Shown: in pieces, positions 26,597 through 36,474 of the stretch
How positions within the stretch are numbered: position 1 is the first letter of the stretch
How the letters are laid out: every line of letters begins with the position of its first letter
NCBI RefSeq assembly: GCF_008369935.1
Contig: NZ_VTUZ01000005.1
Span: forward strand, 62,001 to 126,000
DNA from: Paraburkholderia panacisoli
GTDB taxonomy: Bacteria; Pseudomonadota; Gammaproteobacteria; Burkholderiales; Burkholderiaceae
Length of the DNA stretch: 64,000 nt
Direction of reading: 5' to 3'
Made by a program: the position numbers and the translations under genes
The notes under the pieces: generated by a model
Told to the model about the DNA's origin: nothing
What the model saw: only the letters and a program-made list of their open reading frames with translations
Database searches by the model: none

Positions 26597-27469
26597 ATGT
26601 TCAGCGAGCTGAAGACCTTCATCGCCGTGAGCCAGTACGGCACCTTTTCCGGCGCGGGCGCGCGCATCGGGCTCACGCAATCCGCGGTGAGCGCGCAGAT
26701 GCAGCGACTCGAAGAGGAACTCGGCTTCGCGCTGTTCGACCGCACCGGCCGCTCTGCGACGCTCAACGACGCCGGCCGCGAAACGCTCGCGCTCGCCGAG
26801 GAAATGATGACGCTCTATGCGCGGCTCTCCGAACGCGGCGCGGTCGCGGCGGAAAGCGGCATGCTGCGAGTGGGCGCGATCGCCTCCGCGCAAGTGTCGT
26901 TTCTCCCCGACGCGCTGGCGCGTTTTCGCGACGACCGGCCCGGCTGGCGGATCCGCGTCGTGCCCGGCGTATCGCTCGGTCTGCTCGGGCAAGTGGATTC
27001 CGGCGAACTCGATCTGGCCGTCATCATCAAGCCGCCGTTCGCGCTGCCGTCCGAACTCGAATGGCGCACGCTCGTCACCGAGCCGTTCGTGCTGCTCGTG
27101 CCGAAGCAACTCGCGCGAAGCCAGCGCGGCTGGCGCGATCTGCTCAAAAGCGAGCCGTTCATCCGCTACGATCGCACGTCGTTCGGCGGCAGGCTGGTCG
27201 ACCGCTTTCTGCGGCGCTCGCGCCTGAACGTGCGCGACGTGATCGAGGTGGACGAATTGCAGGCGATCGTGCAACTGGTGGCGCGCGGCATCGGCGTGGC
27301 GTTGATCCCGAGCACAGTGGGGCTCGGCAAATGGCCGGCGAACGTCGTCGCGCTCGAACTCGGCGACGCGACGTTTCAGCGTGAGATCGGGCTCGTGCAG
27401 CGTCCGCGGCATAGCCGGCAAGCGGTGGCCGACGTGTTGGCCGATTGCATTGGGGCGGCGGCCGTGTAG
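26597..27469 (+). CDS. LysR-family transcriptional regulator
   Basis: A 290-residue regulator with an N-terminal winged helix (FIAVSQYGTFSGAGARIGLTQSAVSAQMQRLEEEL) and a two-lobed co-inducer domain (LRVGAIASAQVSFLPDALARF onward). Divergently placed 120 bases from the VOC gene, the classical arrangement for LysR control of a neighbour. The AT-rich spacer at 26540-26580 (TGGTGGAAAACGATATATAT) is the likely binding region but has no clean symmetry. The ligand is unknown. Confidence 0.93.
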   Translation: MFSELKTFIAVSQYGTFSGAGARIGLTQSAVSAQMQRLEEELGFALFDRTGRSATLNDAGRETLALAEEMMTLYARLSERGAVAAESGMLRVGAIASAQVSFLPDALARFRDDRPGWRIRVVPGVSLGLLGQVDSGELDLAVIIKPPFALPSELEWRTLVTEPFVLLVPKQLARSQRGWRDLLKSEPFIRYDRTSFGGRLVDRFLRRSRLNVRDVIEVDELQAIVQLVARGIGVALIPSTVGLGKWPANVVALELGDATFQREIGLVQRPRHSRQAVADVLADCIGAAAV

Positions 27470-27671
27470 GCATGACGCGCGCGCATGCCTGATTGTCCTG
27501 TTGCGCGCCCCGTCAACTGTATCTGTGAGATTCGCGCGATGGCGCGCAGAATCGTCGCGCGCGGATCGAACCACACATCGAACCGCGCGCTCATCCCATG
27601 TTCGTGCCGCTTCCGCCCGCGCCCGCGCCAAACGTGCCGCCAGCGCCAACTGCCACCAAGTGCCAGAGACC

Positions 27672-28310
27672 ATGATCGCCAGCCCCATTCTCACCGCCGA
27701 TGTCCTGATCGCCTACAGCGCCTACTTCGTCGGCACCGCAAGCCCCGGACCCAGCAATCTCGCGATCATGTCGCTCGCGATGAACGCGGGCCGGCGCTCG
27801 GCATTGGCGTTCGCGCTCGGCGTGGTGTCGGGCTCGTTCTCCTGGGCGCTGCTGGCGTCGCTCGGTTTATCGGCGCTGCTCGCCAGGTATTCGGAGTGTC
27901 TGGTGGCAATCCGGATCGCCGGCGGGTTGTATCTGCTATGGCTCGGCTTCAAATCCGCGCGTTCCGCATTCGGCCCCGGCAAGTTGCCCACCGGCGACGC
28001 GCGGCCGAGCGAGCCGCTCAAGCGTCTCTATCTGCGCGGCCTGCTGCTGCATCTCACCAATCCGAAAGCCGTGCTGGTCTGGCTGTCGATCGTCTCGCTG
28101 GCGGTGTCGCCCGCAACCGGCACGTCACACACGTTGCCGGTGGTGCTCGGCTGCATGGCGATCGGCGTGACGGTATTCAGCAGCTACGCGGTGCTGTTTT
28201 CGACCGCTTCCGCACGGCGCATCTACGTGGCGATCCGGCGCTGGCTCGACGGCTCGCTCGCGCTGATGTTCGGAATCGCGGGCATCAAGATGCTGACCTC
28301 GAAAAGCTAG
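27672..28310 (+). CDS. LysE/RhtB-family amino-acid exporter
   Basis: A 212-residue, six-helix inner-membrane exporter. The family motif is in helix 1, YFVGTASPGPSNLAIMSLAM, with the conserved PGP, followed by GRRSALAFALGVVSG and the loop LLHLTNPKAVLVWLSIV. LysE-family proteins export amino acids, homoserine lactones or related small molecules; the substrate cannot be assigned. The ATG at 27672 matches the family start. It is 200 bases after the LysR gene on the same strand. Confidence 0.9.
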   Translation: MIASPILTADVLIAYSAYFVGTASPGPSNLAIMSLAMNAGRRSALAFALGVVSGSFSWALLASLGLSALLARYSECLVAIRIAGGLYLLWLGFKSARSAFGPGKLPTGDARPSEPLKRLYLRGLLLHLTNPKAVLVWLSIVSLAVSPATGTSHTLPVVLGCMAIGVTVFSSYAVLFSTASARRIYVAIRRWLDGSLALMFGIAGIKMLTSKS

Positions 28311-28380
28311 CGCGCGTTCGGCGCGCGCCGCCGCTCTGCGATACTGTCGCCGTGACGAACGAAGTGGACAAGCCAACACG

Positions 28381-28737
28381 ATGAGCGGCAGCAACGATGT
28401 GAACCCGGCGGCGAAACGCTCGCCGTTGCGGAAGCGCCTGTATCTGGCGGGCACGGCCGTGCTGCTCGCGGCGCTGATCGCGGCGGCGCTGATCTATGCG
28501 AACACCCCGCCGCCCGACGAGGCGATCGCCCGATACAGCATCGTCGATCCGCGTTATCAGATCGAATTGCAGCAAATCGGCGGCAATGCGGCGGTGCTGA
28601 TGGCGCAGCTTCATCAATGGTTCGACGGTCTGTGGCACGGCACCGCGCTCGCTTACACCGTGGCCGTATTGGGCATCGCGATCGCTGGCGCATGCTTTTT
28701 CATCGGCTACTTTTTCGCCGACGACCCGCAGCGCTAG
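28381..28737 (+). CDS. Two-helix membrane protein, unknown function
   Basis: A 118-residue protein with helices at about 20-40 and 90-112 and an intervening periplasmic segment (DEAIARYSIVDPRYQIELQQIGGNAAVLMAQLHQWF). No motif recognised. It is 70 bases after the LysE-family gene and converges on the SulP gene. The ordered loop between two helices suggests a genuine protein rather than a chance frame. Confidence 0.68.
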   Translation: MSGSNDVNPAAKRSPLRKRLYLAGTAVLLAALIAAALIYANTPPPDEAIARYSIVDPRYQIELQQIGGNAAVLMAQLHQWFDGLWHGTALAYTVAVLGIAIAGACFFIGYFFADDPQR

Positions 28738-28765
28738 CCACCGCTCCCCCGCGAAAACTTTTCCG

Positions 28766-30499
28766 CTACGGCGCGTGCTTCACATGCGCATCCGGCTGCT
28801 CGATACCCGCCGTGCGCAGTGCCTCGTGCAGCGTGCCGAAAATGCAGCGCTCCTCGACGATCGGCGTGATGCCATGCCGATCCATGTCCGAGCGCAGATA
28901 ACGGTTCACACGCGCGAAGATTACCTCGATGCCACCCTGCTTGAGCGCGTTGAATAGCTCGCCCACCGAGCGCGCCGCCGAATAGTCGAGATCGGTGATC
29001 GCGCTCGCGTCGACCACGAACCAGCGCACCGCGCTCGGCGCGCGATCGACCAGACGGCGGACGTCGTCGACAAAAAAATGATCGTTGGCGTAGAACAGGT
29101 CGGCGCCGAAGCGGTAGACGATCAGCCCCGGCATGGTCTGGATACCCGGTGCGGCGGGCACCGGCACCCAGACGCCGTCCTCGCCCGGGACGAGCACCAT
29201 CGTGTGAGGCCGGTAGCTGTGCCGCACGTGACGCAGCAGCGATAGCGCCACCGCGACCAGAATGCCGTGCTCGACCCCGATCAGCACAACCGCCGCCGCG
29301 GTGAACAGGGCCAGCGCGAATTCGCCGGGACTTTCGCGGCGAATCGCAAACAGCGTCTTCAGATTGATCAGGCCGATCGCGATCGTGAACACGATGCTGG
29401 CGAGAATGCAGTGCGGCAGATATCGCAGATAGCGGCTGAAAAACAGCAGCACCACGACCACCACCGCTGCGAACACGAGTTGCGCGAACTGGCTGCGCGA
29501 GCCGGCGAGATCGGCCATGGCGGTTTGCGTCGGGCTGCCGTTCACCACGAACGCGCCCGATAACGCCGCTGCCGCGTTGGCCGCGGCGATCCCGAGCAGA
29601 TCGGCGTTGGTGTCGACCGATTCGTGATAGCGCTCGGCGAACACGCGGCTCGCGGCGGCGCTTTGCGCGACGATCATCACGAAGCACGAGGCCGCGACCG
29701 GCAGCAGATCGAGCATCTGCTGCCATGTCACCGATGGCATGCTCAACGGCGGCAGTCCGCCCGCGACGGGCCCGAGCACCGAGATGCCACGGGCCGCGAA
29801 ATCGTAGAGGTCGCTTGCCGCGATACCCGCGACGACGGCGATCAACGGCACCGGCACGCGCGGCAAGAAGTGCTTGCACGCCAAAATCGCGACGACCACC
29901 AGCAACGAAATGGCGAGCGTCGGCCGATTGATTAGCGCGGCCTCGTGCACCACGAGCAGCAGTTGATCGATGCTGCGCGCGGCGTGTCCGGGCAGGCCGA
30001 ACATGTCGCCCAGCATCGCGATGCCGACCTGCATGCCGACGCCGGTGAGAAAGCCGACCAGCACAGTGCGCGACAGGAAGTCGGCCAGAAAGCCCAGTTT
30101 GAAGACGCGCGCGATCAGCAGCAGCCCGGCGGTGAGCAACGCGACCATGGCGGCGAGCGCTGCATATTCGGCGCTCGCCGCCGGCGCCATCGTCGAGAGA
30201 CGGCTCGCGAAAATCGTGGCGGTCGCGGAATCGGCGGCCACCACCAGATGCCGCGATGCGCCGAACAACGCGAACGCGACAAGCGGCAGAAAGACCGTGT
30301 AAAGCCCGGTAACGGCGGGCATGCCGGCAATGCGGGCATAGCCGAGCACTTGCGGAATATCCATCGACGCAAGCTGCACGCCGGCCAGCGCATCGCGCGC
30401 CGCCGCGGCACGGCTCAACGGAAGAACGCCTTTCAGCACGCCGGCGCGCGCCATCATATTCGCCAGAAAATCCCGCATACGCGATACCGCCCCAAACAT
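28766..30499 (-). CDS. SulP-family anion transporter with STAS domain
   Basis: A 577-residue SLC26/SulP transporter. The membrane part (to about residue 430) has the family stretches LAGVQLASMDIPQVLGYARIAG, GLYTVFLPLVAFALFG and FVVNGSPTQTAMADLAGSRSQ. The last ~140 residues are a cytoplasmic STAS domain (PGLIVYRFGADLFYANDHFF, VVDASAITDLDYSA). Substrates of bacterial SulP proteins include sulfate, bicarbonate and dicarboxylates; none is indicated here. The start at 30499 lacks a good ribosome-binding site; a Met seven codons later has GGGGCGG upstream and may be used. Confidence 0.92.
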   Translation of the reverse strand: MFGAVSRMRDFLANMMARAGVLKGVLPLSRAAAARDALAGVQLASMDIPQVLGYARIAGMPAVTGLYTVFLPLVAFALFGASRHLVVAADSATATIFASRLSTMAPAASAEYAALAAMVALLTAGLLLIARVFKLGFLADFLSRTVLVGFLTGVGMQVGIAMLGDMFGLPGHAARSIDQLLLVVHEAALINRPTLAISLLVVVAILACKHFLPRVPVPLIAVVAGIAASDLYDFAARGISVLGPVAGGLPPLSMPSVTWQQMLDLLPVAASCFVMIVAQSAAASRVFAERYHESVDTNADLLGIAAANAAAALSGAFVVNGSPTQTAMADLAGSRSQFAQLVFAAVVVVVLLFFSRYLRYLPHCILASIVFTIAIGLINLKTLFAIRRESPGEFALALFTAAAVVLIGVEHGILVAVALSLLRHVRHSYRPHTMVLVPGEDGVWVPVPAAPGIQTMPGLIVYRFGADLFYANDHFFVDDVRRLVDRAPSAVRWFVVDASAITDLDYSAARSVGELFNALKQGGIEVIFARVNRYLRSDMDRHGITPIVEERCIFGTLHEALRTAGIEQPDAHVKHAP

Positions 30500-30588
30500 A
30501 GGTTATCGCGCATCGTGCCGCGACTCGGCACGCAAAGGCAAGACTTGCAGGACGATCAGCCGGGGGCAATGGCCCACGGCCTGAAAAT

Positions 30589-30687
30589 TCAACGCTTGAA
30601 GTGACCTGTTTGCGGATCGACGTGCCGTGCGAAACCGAACAGCGCGGCGATGCAAATTGGACAGGCAACCAGAAAGACGGCCAACAT
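30589..30687 (-). CDS. Possible 32-residue membrane peptide upstream of the SulP gene
   Basis: A short frame starting MLAVFLVACPICIAALFG and ending in a basic tail (ARHVDPQTGHFKR). One hydrophobic helix with a positive C-terminus; GGGGTG lies about seven bases before the ATG. It precedes the SulP gene by 90 bases on the same strand. The layout is plausible for a small membrane protein, but no family supports it. Confidence 0.38.
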   Translation of the reverse strand: MLAVFLVACPICIAALFGFARHVDPQTGHFKR

Positions 30688-30993
30688 CACACACCCCGTA
30701 ACAAAATGTTACTGGGAAGTTTAAGGGATTGTTAAGCGAATTGAATGAGGGAAAGCAGCAAAGCTCTGTTGCGAATAATTACAACATTTTTTCCAAACGC
30801 CTGGATCTGCTTACGCCCGGAGAGGCTGGAATTCATCGAGAAACGGCGGGAAAACCAAGAACAATCAAGCTGCAAACCTTTGCGGTCCGCAGCGGACTTC
30901 GAGTGTAGAGAGCCGCGTCGGCCATCTTCACGCGGCAATTAGAGGAACATTTCAAGCGAAGCCGTAAGCTATGCAGGCAAACCCGTAAGCAAG

Positions 30994-32064
30994 CTACGCC
31001 CCGCCGCGAAAAGGCCCCGCCTTCACCGATGAACCCGCCGCCCCCGGCGCCGGCCCCACCGACTCGCGCATCGTCACGCTCACCGGAAACTCGCGGAAGA
31101 TTTCCCATGTGGTCCGGTAGCACTGGTTGATCAGCCAGCGCACCGCGTTCTGCGTCAGTTCCGCAGTCGGAATGTGCACCGATGTCAGCCCAGGCGCCGC
31201 ATAAGCGGCCGAGTAATCGTCGTCGTAGCCGATCACCGACATTTCGTCCGGCACCGCAATGCCCGCCTGGTGCAGACGCGCGAGCACGCTCACCGCCATC
31301 GTGTCGTTCGCGCAGAAGAGGCCGGTTGCGCGCCGCTTCGAATCGAGCAGCGTCTGCGCGGCGGCGTAGCCGCCTTCCGGCGAGAAGTCCGATTCGATCA
31401 GTGTGACGTCGTCACGCGCTATGCCTTCGCGCGCCAGTTCGGCAAAGAAGCCTTCGAGCCGCGCCTGGTTGTCCGAAGAAGTGAACGGCCCCGAAATCAC
31501 GGCGATGTCCCGGTGCCCATGATCGAGCAGCGTGCGCGCCGCCAGTTCGCCGCCGCGCCGATGGTCGGCGCAAAACGACGCCTCCGGCAACTGCTCGAAC
31601 GCGCGGTTGAGAAACACCATCTTCGGATGCATCGCATGCAGCATGATGAGGTCTTCGTCATGCAGATCGTGGCTGATCACCACCACGCCGTCGCAATCGC
31701 GGCCGATCAGAAAGCGTACCGCCTCGATTGCCTGTTCGCGCGGCGACACTTCCCCGCAGCCGGTCGCCACCACCACGTGACGGTGCACCGCGCGCAGTTC
31801 GGCGTCGGTCTGCTTGAGAATGGTGCCGTAGTAGGAGCCGAAAAAGGTCGGCACAAAAATCCCGATGATGCCGAGCGACTGCGTCGCCATGGCCCGGCCG
31901 ATCGACGACGGGCGAAAGTTCAGCGCCTCGATCGCCGCCTTCACGCGGGCGGCGGCATCGGCCGAGATCGGTCCTTTACCGGAAATGGCCCGCGAAGCAG
32001 TGGACATGCCAACGCCGGCCAGTGCCGCGACATCCTTGAGTGTTGCCACGCGGTTCTCCGTCAT
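30994..32064 (-). CDS. LacI-family repressor of the beta-glucoside operon
   Basis: A 356-residue regulator. The N-terminal helix-turn-helix is textbook LacI (TLKDVAALAGVGMSTASRAISG), followed by the hinge helix and a periplasmic-binding-like sugar domain (CDGVVVISHDLHDEDLI, GLFCANDTMAVSVLARL, MSVIGYDDDYSAAYAAPGLTSV). It is the last gene of the operon, 33 bases after the ATPase, so it is made only when the operon is transcribed unless it has its own promoter. It likely binds the palindrome at 37952 upstream of the glucosidase gene. Confidence 0.94.
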   Translation of the reverse strand: MTENRVATLKDVAALAGVGMSTASRAISGKGPISADAAARVKAAIEALNFRPSSIGRAMATQSLGIIGIFVPTFFGSYYGTILKQTDAELRAVHRHVVVATGCGEVSPREQAIEAVRFLIGRDCDGVVVISHDLHDEDLIMLHAMHPKMVFLNRAFEQLPEASFCADHRRGGELAARTLLDHGHRDIAVISGPFTSSDNQARLEGFFAELAREGIARDDVTLIESDFSPEGGYAAAQTLLDSKRRATGLFCANDTMAVSVLARLHQAGIAVPDEMSVIGYDDDYSAAYAAPGLTSVHIPTAELTQNAVRWLINQCYRTTWEIFREFPVSVTMRESVGPAPGAAGSSVKAGPFRGGA

Positions 32065-32097
32065 GCCAGGTTGATTGCAACCGCGCCGTCTCCAGCG

Positions 32098-33270
<1,173 letters not shown>

Positions 33271-33298
33271 GCCGTTGCCTTTTGCTTTTGCCCTTGCC

Positions 33299-34210
33299 CT
33301 ATCCCTTGACAGCGCCGGACGCAATGCCGCGCACGAACCAGCGCCCCGAAATGAAGTAGACCGCGAGCGGCACCATCGAAGTCAGAATGGTCGCCGCCAT
33401 GTTGACGTTATAGAGGCGCTCGCCGGTCGTCGTATTGATGATGTTGTTCAGCTGCACCGTCATCGGCAGGTTTTTCGTGCCGGCGAACACGAGGCCGAGA
33501 ATGAAGTCGTTCCAGATGTTCGTCACCTGCATGATGAGCGCCACCACGATGATCGGCGTGGACATCGGCAGCATCAGTTGCAGGAAGATGCGCCAGAAGC
33601 CGCCGCCGTCGATCCGCGCCGCCTTGAACAGCTCCTGCGGAATCGACACGTAGTAATTGCGGAACAGCAGCGTCATCACCGGCATGCCGAAGATCGTGTG
33701 AATCACGACGATGCCCGGCAGCGAACTGAACAGATGCACGCTCGCCAGCACGCGCACGAGCGGATACACCATCACCTGAATCGGGATGAACGCGCCCATC
33801 AGCAGCACGCCGAACAGCACGCCGGCACCGCGCGGCCGCCAGAACGACAGCGCGTAACCGTTCACCGCGCCGACCGCGATCGACAGGATCGTGCTCGGCA
33901 CGACGATGCGCACCGAGTTCCAGAAGCCGACCTGGATACCATTGCAATCGAGCCCGGTGCACGCGGACTGCCACGCGGCGCTCCATGCGTCGAGCGTGAA
34001 ATGCGTGGGGAACGCCAGCAGATTGCCGAGCCGGATCTCGCTCATGGGCTTGACCGACGTGACGAGCATCACGTAAAGCGGCAGCAGGAAGAACAGCGCC
34101 GCTGTCAGCAAAAACGCGTAGATGCCGAGGCGCGCCGGCGTGAAAACCGTGCGCCGCTTGTGCGCGCGGCTCGGCGCGCCGCTTTTCAGCGGGGAACTGA
34201 GCGTGTTCAT
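33299..34210 (-). CDS. Sugar ABC transporter permease (MalG/UgpE type)
   Basis: A 303-residue inner-membrane permease with six helices and the cytoplasmic EAA loop (QELFKAARIDGGGFWRIF, the coupling helix that docks on the ATPase). The sequence GIVVIHTIFGMPVMTLLFRN is typical of CUT1-family MalG-like proteins. The start codon overlaps the stop of the partner permease (TGATG), and the gene ends 28 bases before the ATPase start. Its insert LDCNGIQVGFW in the periplasmic loop is slightly longer than usual. Confidence 0.94.
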   Translation of the reverse strand: MNTLSSPLKSGAPSRAHKRRTVFTPARLGIYAFLLTAALFFLLPLYVMLVTSVKPMSEIRLGNLLAFPTHFTLDAWSAAWQSACTGLDCNGIQVGFWNSVRIVVPSTILSIAVGAVNGYALSFWRPRGAGVLFGVLLMGAFIPIQVMVYPLVRVLASVHLFSSLPGIVVIHTIFGMPVMTLLFRNYYVSIPQELFKAARIDGGGFWRIFLQLMLPMSTPIIVVALIMQVTNIWNDFILGLVFAGTKNLPMTVQLNNIINTTTGERLYNVNMAATILTSMVPLAVYFISGRWFVRGIASGAVKG

Positions 34211-35151
34211 CACACCTCCTGGCGCCTGGCCGCGCGGCTGCGGGCATAGAAGATCGGCGCGAGGATCGCGAGCACCGTCGCCAGCAGCACGATCGACGCC
34301 GCCGACGCGAGGCCGATATTGGCGCGCCCGAACAGATAATCCATGATGAACTTGGCCGGCACTTCGCTGGCGGTGCCGGGGCCGCCCTGGGTCATCGCGA
34401 CCACCGCGTCGTACAGCTTCACGACCATCACGAACAGCAGCACGAACGCAGTGGAGATCGACGGCCCGAGCATCGGCACGACGATGCTCGCATACACGCG
34501 CCAACGCGGAATGCCGTCGATGCGCGCGGCCTTCCACAGTTCGTCGTCGATGCCGCGCAAGCCCGCGAGCAGCAACGCCATCACGAGACCCGAGGCCTGC
34601 CACACCGTCGCGATGACGATGGTGTAGATCACCCAGTCCTGATCGACGATCCAGTCGAAGCGCGCGTGCGCGAAGCCGAGCTTGTGCAGCACGGCCTGCG
34701 CGCCCAGCTCCGGATTGAGAATCCATTGCCAGACGAGCCCCGTCGCGACGAACGACATCGCATACGGATAGAGAAACACCGTGCGCAACGCTCCTTCGGC
34801 GACCACGCGCTGATCGATGAAAATCGCCAGCAGCAAACCGATCACCATGCACGCGACGATGAAGCACGCGCCGTAGATCACGATGTTTTGCAGCGACAGC
34901 AACCAGCGGTCGTTGTGGAAGAGGCGCACGTATTGCGTAAAGCCCGCGAAGTCGCCGGAAGGAAACGTGCGCGAATTGCTGAGCGACACGCGCGCGGTCC
35001 AGACCATTGTGCCGAGATACGCGAACACGACGGTCAGGACCATCGGCAGCAGCGCCAGCCACGCCGCGATGGAAATGCGCTTGCTGAGCGGCTTGTGACG
35101 GGGCTTGTCGCCCCGCCTGGAACCGGTGGCTGGCAGCTTGAGCGCGTGCAT
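34210..35151 (-). CDS. Sugar ABC transporter permease (MalF/UgpA type)
   Basis: A 313-residue permease partner with six predicted helices. The EAA-type loop is DELWKAARIDGIPRWRVYASIVVP. TQGGPGTASEVPAKFIMDYLF is the conserved stretch between the last helices in CUT1 permeases. It pairs with the MalG-type subunit to form the translocation pore for an oligosaccharide, here probably a beta-glucoside. It starts 10 bases after the binding-protein stop. Confidence 0.94.
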   Translation of the reverse strand: MHALKLPATGSRRGDKPRHKPLSKRISIAAWLALLPMVLTVVFAYLGTMVWTARVSLSNSRTFPSGDFAGFTQYVRLFHNDRWLLSLQNIVIYGACFIVACMVIGLLLAIFIDQRVVAEGALRTVFLYPYAMSFVATGLVWQWILNPELGAQAVLHKLGFAHARFDWIVDQDWVIYTIVIATVWQASGLVMALLLAGLRGIDDELWKAARIDGIPRWRVYASIVVPMLGPSISTAFVLLFVMVVKLYDAVVAMTQGGPGTASEVPAKFIMDYLFGRANIGLASAASIVLLATVLAILAPIFYARSRAARRQEV

Positions 35152-35161
35152 CGCCGGACGC

Positions 35162-36400
35162 CTAGCTCTTCAACGCGCTGGCAAACGCTTTCTGTGCATC
35201 GTCGACCGACTGGTTCTTGTTCCAGAAGTTGGTGACGACGTCGATCAGCGCGCCTTGCGTGTCAGGCGAGAGCAGCATTTCCGGATTCGGCAGCTGACGC
35301 GACTTGTCCTTCATGATCGCAATGCCCTCCTTCGCGCAGATGTCCAGACTGCCGGCGTCCACGTCGGGACGAATCGGAATCGAGCCCTTCTTCGCGCTGA
35401 ACGCAACCTGCGCGGACGGCGAGGTCATCACCGTGGCAAGAAGGTTCTGCGCCTTGATCGCATTGGCGTTGTCGGTCTTCGGGAACACGAACACATCGCC
35501 CGCGACCAGATACGGCGAATGCGGACCGAAGCCTGGGAAGCAGCCGAAGTCCTTGCCCGCGCTCTGGTTGGCCGCCGAGAATTCGCCCTTGGCCCAGTCG
35601 CCCATGATCTGCACGCCGGCCTTGCCGGAAATCACGAGCGCGGTCGCGTCGTTCCAGTTGCGGCCGGGCGAGCCTGGATCGACGAAATCGTGCAGGCGCT
35701 TGAACGACACCAGCACTTTCTTGAACGCATCCGACTTCACCGCGTTCATGTCGCGGTCGCGATACACCTTCATGTACAGATCGGGGCCGCCCACGTCGGC
35801 GAGCACCGCGTCGAAGGTGATCTTCTCCTGCCACGGCTGCCCGCCGAACGCGAGCGGAATCACGCCCGCGCTCTTCAGCTTGCCGAGGTCGGCGATGAAC
35901 TCGTCGTAGCTTTTCGGCTCGGCGGCAATGCCGGCCTTCTGGAACACCGGCTTCGAATAGAAGAACCAGGCCGGCATGTGGATGTCGACCGGCGCGGCAT
36001 AGTAGTGGCCCTTCACCTTTATGCTGTCGATGATCGACGCCGGGAACACGCCGTTCCAGTTCTCCTTCGCGGCAACGTCGTCGACGTTGTTCAGCAGGCC
36101 CTGATCGATCAGGTCGTGAAACTGCTTGGACGTATTGAACTGCGCGGCCGTGGGTGGATCGCCGCCGACGATCCGGTTGATCGCCGTGGAGCGCGCCTGA
36201 TCGGCGCCCGCCACCGCGTTGTCGACCCATTGGCCGCCGGCCTTGTCATAGGCATCGGCAAACTGGCGAATCGCGGCCGACTCGCCCCCCGAGGTCCACC
36301 AGTGAATCACGTTGGCCTTCAGAGGCTCCGCATGCGCGACGACGCCATACAACGTCAGTGCTGCAACCACGCCTCGCAAGACCATTTTTCTGCTGTTCAT
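35162..36400 (-). CDS. Sugar ABC transporter substrate-binding protein (CUT1)
   Basis: A 412-residue periplasmic binding protein with a Sec signal peptide ending near VVAHA. No Cys lies at the cleavage site, so it is soluble, not lipidated. The mature part is family-1 SBP: NVIHWWTSGGESAAIRQF, VGGDPPTAAQFNTSKQF, HMPAWFFYSKPVFQKAGI, GKAGVQIMGDWAKGEF. ATG 36400 is chosen for its GGAGACGG ribosome-binding site. The operon partner is a GH1 beta-glucosidase, so the ligand is probably a beta-glucoside such as cellobiose; the aromatic-rich site is consistent but not specific. Confidence 0.94.
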   Translation of the reverse strand: MNSRKMVLRGVVAALTLYGVVAHAEPLKANVIHWWTSGGESAAIRQFADAYDKAGGQWVDNAVAGADQARSTAINRIVGGDPPTAAQFNTSKQFHDLIDQGLLNNVDDVAAKENWNGVFPASIIDSIKVKGHYYAAPVDIHMPAWFFYSKPVFQKAGIAAEPKSYDEFIADLGKLKSAGVIPLAFGGQPWQEKITFDAVLADVGGPDLYMKVYRDRDMNAVKSDAFKKVLVSFKRLHDFVDPGSPGRNWNDATALVISGKAGVQIMGDWAKGEFSAANQSAGKDFGCFPGFGPHSPYLVAGDVFVFPKTDNANAIKAQNLLATVMTSPSAQVAFSAKKGSIPIRPDVDAGSLDICAKEGIAIMKDKSRQLPNPEMLLSPDTQGALIDVVTNFWNKNQSVDDAQKAFASALKS

Positions 36401-36474
36401 TCCGTCTCCTCCAGGCTTTGTGCCCGTGTTCAAGTCGACATACAAACCAGCTCTCGCCGCTGTTCCCCACTCCG

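Noticed and set aside
28311..28333. GCGCGC-rich hairpin after the LysE-family gene as a terminator.
   Set aside because: Alternating GC in a high-GC genome gives chance stems; no T tract follows.
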